From NCBI RefSeq assembly GCF_016583625.1, contig NZ_NRRN01000034.1, positions 1 to 34,427 of the forward strand: 34,427 bases of DNA, given 5' to 3'. The notes beneath the pieces are model-generated. The model saw only the letters and a list, made by a program, of their open reading frames with translations, had not been told where the DNA came from and ran no database searches. Both the position numbers and the translations under genes were made by a program. Below are positions 27,030 to 34,427 of the stretch, in pieces (positions within the stretch are counted from its first letter, which is position 1; the number at the start of each line of letters is the position of its first letter). The DNA comes from Halorhodospira abdelmalekii. Its GTDB lineage: Bacteria > Pseudomonadota > Gammaproteobacteria > Nitrococcales > Halorhodospiraceae.

Positions 27030-27049
27030 TGTTGGATAGTGAGGAAAGG

Positions 27050-27565
27050 ATGCCGAACCCCCATCAGTGCGGTTACTCCCTGGTCGAGTCGCTCATCGCC
27101 GTAGCCCTGCTGGCCGGAGCAGCTAGCGGGCTGCTGCAATTGCTCGGCAACAGCATGGTCAGTGCCCACGAGGCAGCGCTGCACGGTCGTGCGGTGCTGG
27201 CCGCCGAAGAGTTCTTCGCCCGTGCCCGTCTTGCCGATGCGGCTGTCCACGCTGATGCCGGTCCTGGTGCCGGTGCTTTGGGTGCGCTGGGCGACGGCGC
27301 GTGGCAGAGCCCCAACTGTCCCGATTCTCCGCTGTCCGCGTCACCCCTGTCCGCGTCACCCCTGTTGTTAGCGCCCCCCGCATCCAGTTCGCCTTCTGCT
27401 GTCGCGGCCGCAGCGGTGCTTTTCGAGGCGTGGCTTGCAGAACTCGGCTGTGCGCTGCCGCAGGCCCAGGTCCGGGTGACGCACACGGCAACCGCTCTGA
27501 GTCTGGAGCTGCAGTGGCAGCGCGGTGCGCGCCCACGCCACCTGCAGTTGGAGCAGGCCCGATGA
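27050..27565 (+). CDS. pilV: PilV-like minor pilin
   Basis: The 171-residue protein is a type IV pilus minor pilin, predicted to be cut by the prepilin peptidase before YSLVESL, with Glu at position 5 and a hydrophobic helix following. A Ser/Pro/Ala-rich stretch includes two exact 15-bp repeats (27332-27361) coding LSASP. ATG 27050 follows a GAGGAAAGG ribosome binding site. Its stop overlaps the pilW start. Confidence 0.8.
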   Translation: MPNPHQCGYSLVESLIAVALLAGAASGLLQLLGNSMVSAHEAALHGRAVLAAEEFFARARLADAAVHADAGPGAGALGALGDGAWQSPNCPDSPLSASPLSASPLLLAPPASSSPSAVAAAAVLFEAWLAELGCALPQAQVRVTHTATALSLELQWQRGARPRHLQLEQAR

Positions 27566-28554
27566 GCGGGGGGTTCGCGAGGCTCTGTCAGCAGCCGTGG
27601 CTTGAGCGGCCACAACAGCTACAACAGCCAAAACACTCCCGGCCTAAGCAGCACGGTCTCTCACTGGCGGAGCTCTTGGCCGCCCTGGCAATTAGCAGCG
27701 TTGCCATACTCGCAGCACTCGAACTCCACTCTAGCGCGCTACAGACCAGCGTGACTGTCGATCGGCTTGAGCAGCTCGCCGATAAAACGCGACTCCTGCA
27801 GAGGATTTTACACGCCGAGATCGCCTTGGCTGGAGCCGCACCGTGCGGGGGGCGAACGCCGGTGAGCGACTGGAGCGGCGGCACTATGCAGCGGGTCGAT
27901 GCGACCCTGCCGGCCGGCGGCGGGCTGCGCATGGAGGGGGAGACGTTGCAGATCGCCCGCTTCTCCCCCGATCCGCTCGATGCCGATGGCCACTACGTCG
28001 CTTGGACGCACGATGAGCATGGGCTCTTTCTACACCTCGATGTGTTGCCCGGCAGCGCTGTTGCCCCCGTCCTTGGGGAGCGTCTGTTGATTGGCGATTG
28101 CCAGCGCCTGCATCGCGTCCGCGTTAGCGTAGGTGGAGGGGGTCGAATCGCCGTCGACGCTGGAGGCGAGTCGCAGCTTACGGCACTGGCAGCACAGCTG
28201 CCGGCGACCGGTTCGATCTGGCGCGAAGCGGTGCTGCGCGGCGACGCGGTGAGTGACGATCCGCGCCGGCGGCAGACGAGGCTTCGTCACGCCGCGATGA
28301 TCGGGGTCGACGGTGTGCCGACGCTGCGCATCGATAACGATCCGACGCTGCGCGGAGTGACCGAGTTGGAGTGGTGGTTTGCCGCTTGCAGCGCACCGCT
28401 GCACTTTCGCCCGGCGAGTGTGGTCGAGCAGTGGGATGAGGTGTGTGCCGTGCAGGCACGCGCACGCCTGGAGGTCGGTGAAGTGGGAGTGGGTGGGGGC
28501 GCTTTGAGCGAGTCGTTGGTGGTCACCGTACCGTTACTGGGGCGCTTGCTATGA
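27562..28554 (+). CDS. pilW: PilW-like minor pilin
   Basis: The 330-residue protein has an unusually long leader (about 32 residues, Gln-rich), then the prepilin cleavage context G-LSLAELLAAL with Glu at position 5. Large size, four C-terminal-half cysteines and position match PilW, which helps start pilus assembly. The start ATG 27562 overlaps the pilV stop as ATGA. Confidence 0.8.
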   Translation: MSGGFARLCQQPWLERPQQLQQPKHSRPKQHGLSLAELLAALAISSVAILAALELHSSALQTSVTVDRLEQLADKTRLLQRILHAEIALAGAAPCGGRTPVSDWSGGTMQRVDATLPAGGGLRMEGETLQIARFSPDPLDADGHYVAWTHDEHGLFLHLDVLPGSAVAPVLGERLLIGDCQRLHRVRVSVGGGGRIAVDAGGESQLTALAAQLPATGSIWREAVLRGDAVSDDPRRRQTRLRHAAMIGVDGVPTLRIDNDPTLRGVTELEWWFAACSAPLHFRPASVVEQWDEVCAVQARARLEVGEVGVGGGALSESLVVTVPLLGRLL

Positions 28555-29102
28555 GCGCCTGGCGTTGGTCAGCTGATTGGTGCACGTCTGAGCGCGGTGG
28601 CAAGAGGCGCGGTATAAGCCGTGAGGGTGTGAGCTGTGATGTGAACGGTGTCGAAAGTCGTTCGGAAAGGCGTGCGGAAAGGCGTGCGGAAAGACGTGCT
28701 GAGAGGGGCTTCGCGCTGCTAGCGGTTTTGGCCATTTTGGGGGTGCTTGGGGCCTTGGCGTGGGCGATCACAGTGCCCGGGGTGCTACAGCAGCGGGCGG
28801 CCGGGGCCGCCGAGTGCGCGCTGCGAGCGCAGCTGGCCGCCGAGGCGGGTCTGGCCGCGGCCCACCGGCAGCTTTTGATACTCGGAGCGGCGACGCCGCC
28901 GGTGGTTGCGGAGTGCCCGCACGAGTCGACGTGCTACCTTATCGAGCAGAGCGGGGTGAGCCCTGAGCAGCGGCGATTGAGCGGTATCGGCAGCGCCTGT
29001 CGGGGGCAGCAAGTGGTGGTGGTTGAGGGTTGGGCGTGGGGGGCTGCTGGAGTGCAGCGGTTATGGCGGCAACAGCAAAGAACAACGCAGGCAGGAGAGT
29101 AA
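28551..29102 (+). CDS. pilX: PilX-like minor pilin
   Basis: The 183-residue protein has a prepilin-type helix GFALLAVLAILGVLGALAW without Glu at position 5, as in PilX/GspK proteins, which sit at the pilus tip. The leader before cleavage is about 53 residues, much longer than usual, and includes repeated Glu-Arg-Arg-Ala encoded by three 12-bp repeats. ATG 28551 overlaps the pilW stop (ATGA); GTG 28641 would shorten the leader but has a weak site. Confidence 0.72.
   Translation: MSAWRWSADWCTSERGGKRRGISREGVSCDVNGVESRSERRAERRAERRAERGFALLAVLAILGVLGALAWAITVPGVLQQRAAGAAECALRAQLAAEAGLAAAHRQLLILGAATPPVVAECPHESTCYLIEQSGVSPEQRRLSGIGSACRGQQVVVVEGWAWGAAGVQRLWRQQQRTTQAGE
28664..28699 (+). repeat. Three 12-bp tandem repeats inside pilX
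   Basis: GGAAAGGCGTGC occurs at 28664 and 28676, and with one change at 28688. They encode a repeated charged segment just before the prepilin cleavage site. The 12-bp unit keeps the frame, so copy change alters only leader length. Confidence 0.85.
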
Positions 29103-29105
29103 GTC

Positions 29106-29531
29106 ATGTCAGGATCGAAACAAATGGGTGAAAGGGTGTGGGCGCGTGGTTTTACCTTGGTTGAAGTGCTGATCGTGGTCGGGATCATCGCCATCCTGAC
29201 GGCGATCGCCTACCCCTTCTACGCGCAGCATCAAATCCGTGCTGAGCGCAGCGACGCTTCGACGGCGCTTCTGGATGCTTGGCATAAACTAGAGCGTTGT
29301 TTTGTCGAGGAACTCGACTATGAGCGTTGCTTGGAGCGGCTGCCAGAGCGTTCGCCACGAGGTCACTACGAGATCGATGCCGAGCTGGGCGCCGGGGAGT
29401 TTAGGCTCTATGCCGTGCCGGTCGCCGATGGCCGGCAAGAGCGGGACGATGAGTGTCAACGCTTTGCTCTCGATCACCGCGGCGAGCGGCATAGCGAACC
29501 GGCCGACCCGGCGACGTGCTGGCGGTGGTAG
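29106..29531 (+). CDS. pilE: PilE-like minor pilin
   Basis: This 141-residue type IV pilin-like protein has the classic cleavage and helix signature G-FTLVEVLIVVGIIAILTAIAYP, with Glu at position 5. It contains a region with pairs of cysteines (CF...CL, then CQ...CW) likely to form the pilin disulfide. It begins three bases after pilX. Confidence 0.85.
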   Translation: MSGSKQMGERVWARGFTLVEVLIVVGIIAILTAIAYPFYAQHQIRAERSDASTALLDAWHKLERCFVEELDYERCLERLPERSPRGHYEIDAELGAGEFRLYAVPVADGRQERDDECQRFALDHRGERHSEPADPATCWRW

Positions 29532-29572
29532 GTCGTAGTGAGGCACGGCGATCGCCGGTTGCAAGAGTATCT

Positions 29573-30133
29573 GTGCCTCCGCTCAGTTCGCACCGCAGCG
29601 GCGGCTTGACGCTCTTCGAGCTGCTAACCGTGGTGGCGTTGATTGCCGTGCTGACGACCTGGGCGCTACCGCAGTGGCAGGCAGCGAGCCTGGAGGTGCG
29701 GGCATGGCTGTGGCAGCGCGAGTTGGCTGGTGCCCTAGAGCGGGCGCGCCTGCATACGGCGACCCACGGTGTGGCGGTTACGCTCTGTGGTGGGGGGGCG
29801 ACGACCGGGTGCGATCCTGATGGGTGGAGCAGCGGCTGGTTGCTCTTCGAGGATCGAGCTGGAGATCGAGCGTGCAGCGGAATCGCTGCCGACGGCGGCT
29901 GTAGCGATCACGGCGGGCGGGTGCTCGAGGTCGGCGCCGGAGTTGCCGCCCCGTTGGTGGTGACGGCGAATCATACCGTCCGTTCTGGGGTGCGGTACAG
30001 CCCGGAGCATTGGGGTGTGATGCCCGGATCGTTTGCACTCTGTGCCGAGGATCAGGAGTTGGCGCGGCTGATCCTCTCGCGCGCCGGGCGGGTGCGGCGG
30101 GCGGCTGGAGATCCAGTGGCAGGGTGCGGTTAG
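29573..30133 (+). CDS. fimT: FimT/GspH-like minor pseudopilin
   Basis: The 186-residue protein has G-LTLFELLTVVALIAVLTTWALPQW, a prepilin signature with Glu at position 5, and the C-terminal domain layout of FimT/GspH (GspH domain, with Cys in TLCGGG, FALCAED and others). FimT is a pilus-tip DNA-binding pilin in some bacteria; that role here is unproven. GTG 29573 after AAGAG gives a ten-residue leader; GTG 29516 overlapping pilE is an alternative. The order, fimT at the end rather than the start of the cluster, is unusual. Confidence 0.75.
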   Translation: MPPLSSHRSGGLTLFELLTVVALIAVLTTWALPQWQAASLEVRAWLWQRELAGALERARLHTATHGVAVTLCGGGATTGCDPDGWSSGWLLFEDRAGDRACSGIAADGGCSDHGGRVLEVGAGVAAPLVVTANHTVRSGVRYSPEHWGVMPGSFALCAEDQELARLILSRAGRVRRAAGDPVAGCG

Positions 30134-30146
30134 CCTCTCCGCCGCG

Positions 30147-31415
30147 CTATTTTAGATGATACGGGCGGGGGTCAAGCGTCGGTTCCAGCCCCTCAAGCTG
30201 ATCGGCGACCAACTGCGCGACACTGGCAGCGAAGGTCCAACCGAGGTGGCCGACGCCGGTCGCCAAGTGGAGTCCGGAGATCGGCGTTGGCCCGATCAAT
30301 GGTGAGCCGTAGTGAGTCATCGGCCGCAACCCCGACCACGTCTCTGGTGGGGTGTCGGCAAGGGCGGCCGCCAGCTTCGGAAAACGAGCCAACCCCTGAT
30401 CGCGGACGGCGCGACAGCGCTCCGGATGGATGCGCTTATCGAAACCGGCGATCTCCGCTTTACCGGCGATGCGCAGGCGATCGCCGAGGCGCGTCAGCAC
30501 GATCTTGCGGACATCGTCGATGATCGGTCGCTGCGGGACCCACTCTGCAGCCGACTCGACGTGATCAAGGGGGAGGGTGACCGAGTAGCCCTTGATCGGC
30601 TCAATCGGTAAGCGCAGGCCGAGGGGGTGCGCGAGCGCGGCGCTGTAGCTACCGGCTGCTAGGATCACGGCGTCGCCGTCGATCAGACCGTGTTCGGTAA
30701 CCACCCCAGCGATCCGTTTAGCCGTCTTGCGCAGGCGAATCACCGGGGTCGCCGGACGCAACTCGGCGCCTTGGGCGACCGCCCGTTCCGTGATCGCTAG
30801 GGCAAAGCGTCGAGCATCGCCGCAGCCGTCGGCGGGAAACTCGATCGCTCCAGCGAGCGCGGGTCGCTCATGCTGCTGCAAGGCCGGCTCGCGCTCTAGG
30901 GTCTGAGCACGGTCTAGTACCCGATATTCGATATCGAGATCGGCGACCGCCGCCGCTGCCGCGATCCCTCGTTGCAGTGCCGCCTGGTCGTCGAAGAGTT
31001 TCAGGATGCCGTCGCGGCGTTGCTGACAGTCGATCCCGGTGTGCTCAAGGATATCGTAGAGGCGGCGGACGCCGTACTCGGCGAGCAGGGCGTTGGCACG
31101 GGCGTGGCGCCGATGACGGGCACGGGTGGAGTGGAGGAGAAAACGCAGTAGCCACCGTGGCGCAGTGATCAGACGTTCGGGGCGAATACGCAGCGGCGAG
31201 TCGCTGCGACCGAGCCAGCGTACAGCATCCCACAGCACGCCGGGGGCATTCCACGGTGCGGCGTGGCCGGCGTGGAGCTGCCCGCCGTTGGCGTAACTGG
31301 TCTCGCGAGCCGGTGCCTCGGCGCGCTCGACGAGGATGACGTGGTGGCCCCGCTCGGTCAGTTCCCAAGTTACAGTGGCGCCGATCACCCCGGCACCGAC
31401 AACGACGATTCGCAT
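30147..31415 (-). CDS. dadA: D-amino acid dehydrogenase (DadA-like)
   Basis: This 422-residue FAD-dependent dehydrogenase is predicted to oxidise D-amino acids such as D-alanine and feed electrons to the membrane quinone pool. VVVGAGVIGATVTWEL is the FAD motif, TSYANGGQLHAGH is a DadA signature, and GVGHLGWTFA near the end binds FAD. ATG 31415 begins directly at the FAD motif. It is convergent with fimT and seven bases downstream of queC. A related glycine oxidase function cannot be fully excluded. Confidence 0.85.
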   Translation of the reverse strand: MRIVVVGAGVIGATVTWELTERGHHVILVERAEAPARETSYANGGQLHAGHAAPWNAPGVLWDAVRWLGRSDSPLRIRPERLITAPRWLLRFLLHSTRARHRRHARANALLAEYGVRRLYDILEHTGIDCQQRRDGILKLFDDQAALQRGIAAAAAVADLDIEYRVLDRAQTLEREPALQQHERPALAGAIEFPADGCGDARRFALAITERAVAQGAELRPATPVIRLRKTAKRIAGVVTEHGLIDGDAVILAAGSYSAALAHPLGLRLPIEPIKGYSVTLPLDHVESAAEWVPQRPIIDDVRKIVLTRLGDRLRIAGKAEIAGFDKRIHPERCRAVRDQGLARFPKLAAALADTPPETWSGLRPMTHYGSPLIGPTPISGLHLATGVGHLGWTFAASVAQLVADQLEGLEPTLDPRPYHLK

Positions 31416-31422
31416 GCGCTCT

Positions 31423-32208
31423 TTATCCCTGTTGTTTGCACTCTCTGATCGTGCTCGGATCTTCTCCCCGCTCTGCCTTCTGCCCACCGCCGCCGCTATG
31501 AAAACGCTGCCAACCCTCGGCGCGCAGCCGGCAGGCCGGACAGTCGTTGCAGCCATACCCCCAGGGGAGGCGATGCTGCCGCTCTCCCTGGTAGCAGGTG
31601 TGGGTATGCTCGATGATCACCTCAAGCAGCGGATTGCCGCCGAGCTGTTCGGCGAGCTGCCATGTGGCCGCCTTATCGATCCACATCAGCGGGGTATGCA
31701 GGACAAACCGCTGCGCCATGCCGAGGTTGAGAGCAACTTGCACGGCCTTGATTGTATCATCACGGCAGTCTGGGTAGCCGGAGTAATCGGTCTCGCAGAC
31801 GCCGCTGATTAGATGGCGAATTCCGCGGCGCTCGGCTAGCGCGGCGCTCAACGTAAAGAAGAGCAGATTGCGGCCGGGGACGTAAGTGTTGGGCAGCCCT
31901 TGGGTGTCGTAGGCGATTGCTTGGGCGCTCGTTAGGGCCGTCTCGCTGAGTGTGCCGAGCACGCCGGCATCAAGCAGATGATCGGCGCCGAGCCGCGGCG
32001 ACCAGAGCGGAAAGCGTTCGGCCAAGTGGTGGCGTACCGCCTCGCGCGCAGCGAGTTCGGCATGGTGGCGCTGGCCGTACTCGAAGCCAACGGTCTCGAC
32101 CCGGGCGAAGCGGTCTAGCGCCCAGGCCAGGGTGGTCGTCGAGTCTTGGCCCCCCGAGAAGAGAACCAAGGCGGCAGTGTAGTCGGCAGGGTGGGCAGCG
32201 ATCGTCAT
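31423..32208 (-). CDS. queC: 7-cyano-7-deazaguanine synthase
   Basis: QueC converts carboxydeazaguanine to preQ0 using ATP and ammonia, in queuosine synthesis. The PP-loop [14 protein letters not shown] is near the start and the C-terminal zinc site CYQG...CNDCPAC is intact. The 261-residue length includes a 30-residue charged tail. It is divergent from aroC. Confidence 0.95.
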   Translation of the reverse strand: MTIAAHPADYTAALVLFSGGQDSTTTLAWALDRFARVETVGFEYGQRHHAELAAREAVRHHLAERFPLWSPRLGADHLLDAGVLGTLSETALTSAQAIAYDTQGLPNTYVPGRNLLFFTLSAALAERRGIRHLISGVCETDYSGYPDCRDDTIKAVQVALNLGMAQRFVLHTPLMWIDKAATWQLAEQLGGNPLLEVIIEHTHTCYQGERQHRLPWGYGCNDCPACRLRAEGWQRFHSGGGGQKAERGEDPSTIRECKQQG

Positions 32209-32277
32209 CGACTCAGTATGCCGCGCTCAAGGCGCCGAGCATAGAGTGTTTTTCTGTCTGCCAGCGTCTCCGAGCGT

Positions 32278-32285
32278 GTTACACT
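32278..32285 (+). promoter_or_regulatory. Possible aroC promoter -10 region
   Basis: TACACT (32280-32285) is preceded by TGT, forming an extended -10. A -35 is not clear. It would place the transcript start near 32292, three bases before the aroC start codon. No ribosome binding site is visible there, so aroC could have a leaderless message. Confidence 0.35.
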
Positions 32286-32294
32286 GCTCGTATC

Positions 32295-33398
32295 ATGTCT
32301 GGAAATACCTTTGGCACCCTCTTTACGGTGACGACCTTCGGCGAGAGCCACGGTCCGGCTCTCGGTGCGGTCGTCGACGGCTGTCCGCCGGGATTGCCGC
32401 TGAGTGTCGAGGATCTGCAGCAGCAGCTCGATCGGCGCCGTCCTGGGCGTTCAAAGTACACGACGCAGCGTCGTGAACCCGACGCGGTGAAGATCCTCTC
32501 CGGGGTCTTTGAGGGGGTTACGACCGGCACACCGATCGGTTTGCTGATCGAGAATACCGATCAGCGCTCGCAAGATTACGGTGATATCGTCGAGCGCTTC
32601 CGTCCTGGGCACGCCGATTACACCTACCTGCACAAGTACGGCATCCGCGATTACCGCGGTGGCGGTCGGGCCTCGGCCCGTGAGACGGCGATGCGGGTGG
32701 CGGCCGGGGCGATCGCGGCGAAGTATCTCAAGACGCATTTAGGCATTGAGGTGCGCGGGCGCTTAGCACAGATGGGCGAGCTGCAGCTAGCGGCGGAGGA
32801 TTGGACGGCGGTCGACGAGAACGACTTCTTCTGCGCCGATCCGGCGCGCGTCCCCGAGCTTGAGGCGCTGATCCACACCGTGCGCAAGGCCGGCGACTCG
32901 ATTGGGGCGACGGTCGAGGTCGAGGTCCATGGAGTGCCGCCGGGGCTCGGTGAGCCGGTCTTCGATCGACTCGATGCCGATTTGGCCAAGGCGCTGATGT
33001 CGATCAACGCCGTCAAGGGGGTCGAGATCGGTGCCGGGATGGCGGCGGCTGGCCAGCGCGGCAGCGAGTTTCGCGATGAGCTGACCCCGGCAGGATTCGT
33101 CGGCAATCGTGCCGGCGGTATTCTCGGTGGGATCTCCAGCGGACAACCGATCGTGGCGCGGGCGGCGCTGAAACCGACCTCCAGCATGCTCATCCCCGGA
33201 CGCTCGATCGACGTTCATGGCGAGCCGGTCTCAGTAGTTACGCGGGGCCGTCACGATCCGTGCGTAGGGATCCGGGCGGTGCCGATTGCCGAGGCGATGA
33301 TCGCGCTCGTGGTCATGGATCACTGGCTGCGCCACCGCGCTCAGAATGCCGACGTCGAGAGCCCAGCGCCGCGGATCCCGCCAAGCGCCCAAGGGTGA
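32295..33398 (+). CDS. aroC: Chorismate synthase
   Basis: AroC makes chorismate from 5-enolpyruvylshikimate 3-phosphate using reduced FMN. The 367-residue protein has GESHGPALG near the N-terminus, RPGHADYTY in the middle, [10 protein letters not shown] and the [17 protein letters not shown] region near the end, all family signatures. ATG 32295 gives the normal N-terminus MSGNTFG. No Shine-Dalgarno sequence is visible upstream. Confidence 0.97.
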   Translation: MSGNTFGTLFTVTTFGESHGPALGAVVDGCPPGLPLSVEDLQQQLDRRRPGRSKYTTQRREPDAVKILSGVFEGVTTGTPIGLLIENTDQRSQDYGDIVERFRPGHADYTYLHKYGIRDYRGGGRASARETAMRVAAGAIAAKYLKTHLGIEVRGRLAQMGELQLAAEDWTAVDENDFFCADPARVPELEALIHTVRKAGDSIGATVEVEVHGVPPGLGEPVFDRLDADLAKALMSINAVKGVEIGAGMAAAGQRGSEFRDELTPAGFVGNRAGGILGGISSGQPIVARAALKPTSSMLIPGRSIDVHGEPVSVVTRGRHDPCVGIRAVPIAEAMIALVVMDHWLRHRAQNADVESPAPRIPPSAQG

Positions 33399-33437
33399 GG
33401 GCAGGGGTGAGGGCACCCTAGCCTCCACACGAATTCG

Positions 33438-34427
33438 ATGAGCCAGACAACCGAGACAACGGGGCCGCTGCCCTACTGGCGCTTGGCCGGGTTCTACTTC
33501 TTCTTCTTCGCCGCCCTCGGCTCGCTGATGCCCTACTGGGGACCCTACCTGCGAGATGCTGGGTTCTCCTCGGCGCAGATCGGCGAGCTCTTAGCGATCC
33601 TGCACGCCACTAAGATCGTCGCCCCGAACGTCTGGGGGGTGGTCGCCGATCGGCTCGATCGGCGTATGGTCGTGGTGCGTGTCGCTGCGCTGCTTGCTTG
33701 CCTCTGTTTCGCCGGGATCTTGATCGCCGAGACCTACGGCGCCATCGCGCTCGTCATGGTCTTGTTCGGCTTCTTCTGGAACGCATCACTGCCGCAGTAC
33801 GAGGCCAATACCTTTAATCACCTTCATGGCTGCGAGCACCGCTACAGCCGCATCCGGGTGTGGGGGTCGGTGGGGTTTATCGTCGCCGTGATCGGTATCG
33901 GTGAGCTGCTCGAGCGGACCGGCTATGCGACGCTGCCCTATCTGGTACTGCTCATCTTCGGCGGGCTTTGGCTCTCAAGCCTGATCGCGCCGGAGGCGAG
34001 ACGGGTGCAGCGGGAGCAGGGCGGCGATGGCTTTTGGGCGACCCTGAAGCAGCCGGCAGTGATCGGTTTCTTTCTCGCCTGTTGCCTGAATCAGGTCGGC
34101 CACGGCCCCTTTTACGGCTTCTTTAGCATCTACCTGCAAGATCACGGCTACAGCGGGGGGCTGATCGGCGTGCTGTGGGCGTGGGGGGTGGTGGCCGAGA
34201 TCGCTGTCTTCTTATTGATGCACCGTCTGCTGCCGCGCTTCGGCGCGCGTTGGCTGCTGACCGCGGCGCTGGCACTCGGGGCGGTGCGCTGGCTGATGGT
34301 GGCGTTGTGGGTCGATTCGGCGTGGCTGATTGCTCTGAGTCAGACGCTGCATGCGGCGAGTTTCGGCGTCTATCACGCCGTAGCGATCGATATCGTCAAC
34401 CGCTTCTTCGTCGGGCGGGCGCAGGGG
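33438..34427 (+). CDS. MFS transporter, HcaT/LacY-like family (partial, runs off the window)
   Basis: The first 330 codons are open to the window end with no stop. The product shows about ten hydrophobic helices. The first holds YWRLAGFYFFFFAALGSLMPYWGPYL, and loop 2-3 has WGVVADRLDRR, the MFS signature. The layout resembles the MFS_1-like family that includes HcaT (3-phenylpropionate transporter) and LacY relatives; the substrate is unknown. ATG 33438 lies 40 bases after aroC, with no clear ribosome binding site. Confidence 0.85.
   Translation, partial: MSQTTETTGPLPYWRLAGFYFFFFAALGSLMPYWGPYLRDAGFSSAQIGELLAILHATKIVAPNVWGVVADRLDRRMVVVRVAALLACLCFAGILIAETYGAIALVMVLFGFFWNASLPQYEANTFNHLHGCEHRYSRIRVWGSVGFIVAVIGIGELLERTGYATLPYLVLLIFGGLWLSSLIAPEARRVQREQGGDGFWATLKQPAVIGFFLACCLNQVGHGPFYGFFSIYLQDHGYSGGLIGVLWAWGVVAEIAVFLLMHRLLPRFGARWLLTAALALGAVRWLMVALWVDSAWLIALSQTLHAASFGVYHAVAIDIVNRFFVGRAQG

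Overview
The window looks like chromosomal DNA of a GC-rich gammaproteobacterium. The evidence is gene content and order: prfB-lysS, sdhCDAB with sdhE and ygfX, nadB next to rpoE-rseA-mucD, a pil minor-pilin cluster, queC and aroC. A Chromatiales/Ectothiorhodospiraceae-type host is my best guess, but this is inference from style and GC content and no marker gene here proves it.

Region 1 (1-933) holds no convincing gene. It starts with five tandem 23-bp units and has a second short repeat at 738-785, both resembling insertion-sequence ends. It finishes with a near-perfect FNR/Anr-type box (876-889) just before the first gene. Region 2 (934-6828) is the most distinctive part: a three-gene porin-cytochrome conduit of the MtrABC type for moving electrons across the outer membrane, closed by a strong intrinsic terminator. 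It comprises a periplasmic DmsE/MtrA-like multihaem cytochrome with nine rather than ten haem motifs, an MtrB/PioB-like beta-barrel whose reading frame is broken by a one-base shift near its N-terminus, and an OmcA/MtrC-type surface decahaem lipoprotein in which one of the ten haem motifs is CX3CH.

Region 3 (6860-10778, minus strand) carries an M23 peptidase, a DUF1007 periplasmic protein and a NicO-type metal transporter (a ZevAB-like pair), and a small RIO/LPS-kinase-like protein. Five copies of an 8-bp repeat lie just before the kinase start. Region 4 (11009-17816) holds prfB with its programmed +1 frameshift, lysS, and the succinate dehydrogenase operon sdhCDAB-sdhE-ygfX. Region 5 (17959-25515) holds convergent nadB, then the envelope-stress module rpoE-rseA-mucD behind a good sigma-E-type promoter and without rseB/mucB, a membrane PAS-GGDEF protein and overlapping cobU.

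Region 6 (25555-34427) holds tRNA-Thr(CGT) with its promoter, a GT4 glycosyltransferase, a five-gene type IV pilus minor-pilin operon (pilV-pilW-pilX-pilE-fimT, no pilY1) led by a perfect inverted repeat, then dadA-like and queC genes on the minus strand, divergent aroC, and an MFS transporter cut by the window end.

The housekeeping genes look intact and typical. The unusual biology is in the extracellular electron-transfer cluster: several departures from the Shewanella pattern, possible anaerobic control, and IS-like sequence at its upstream border.
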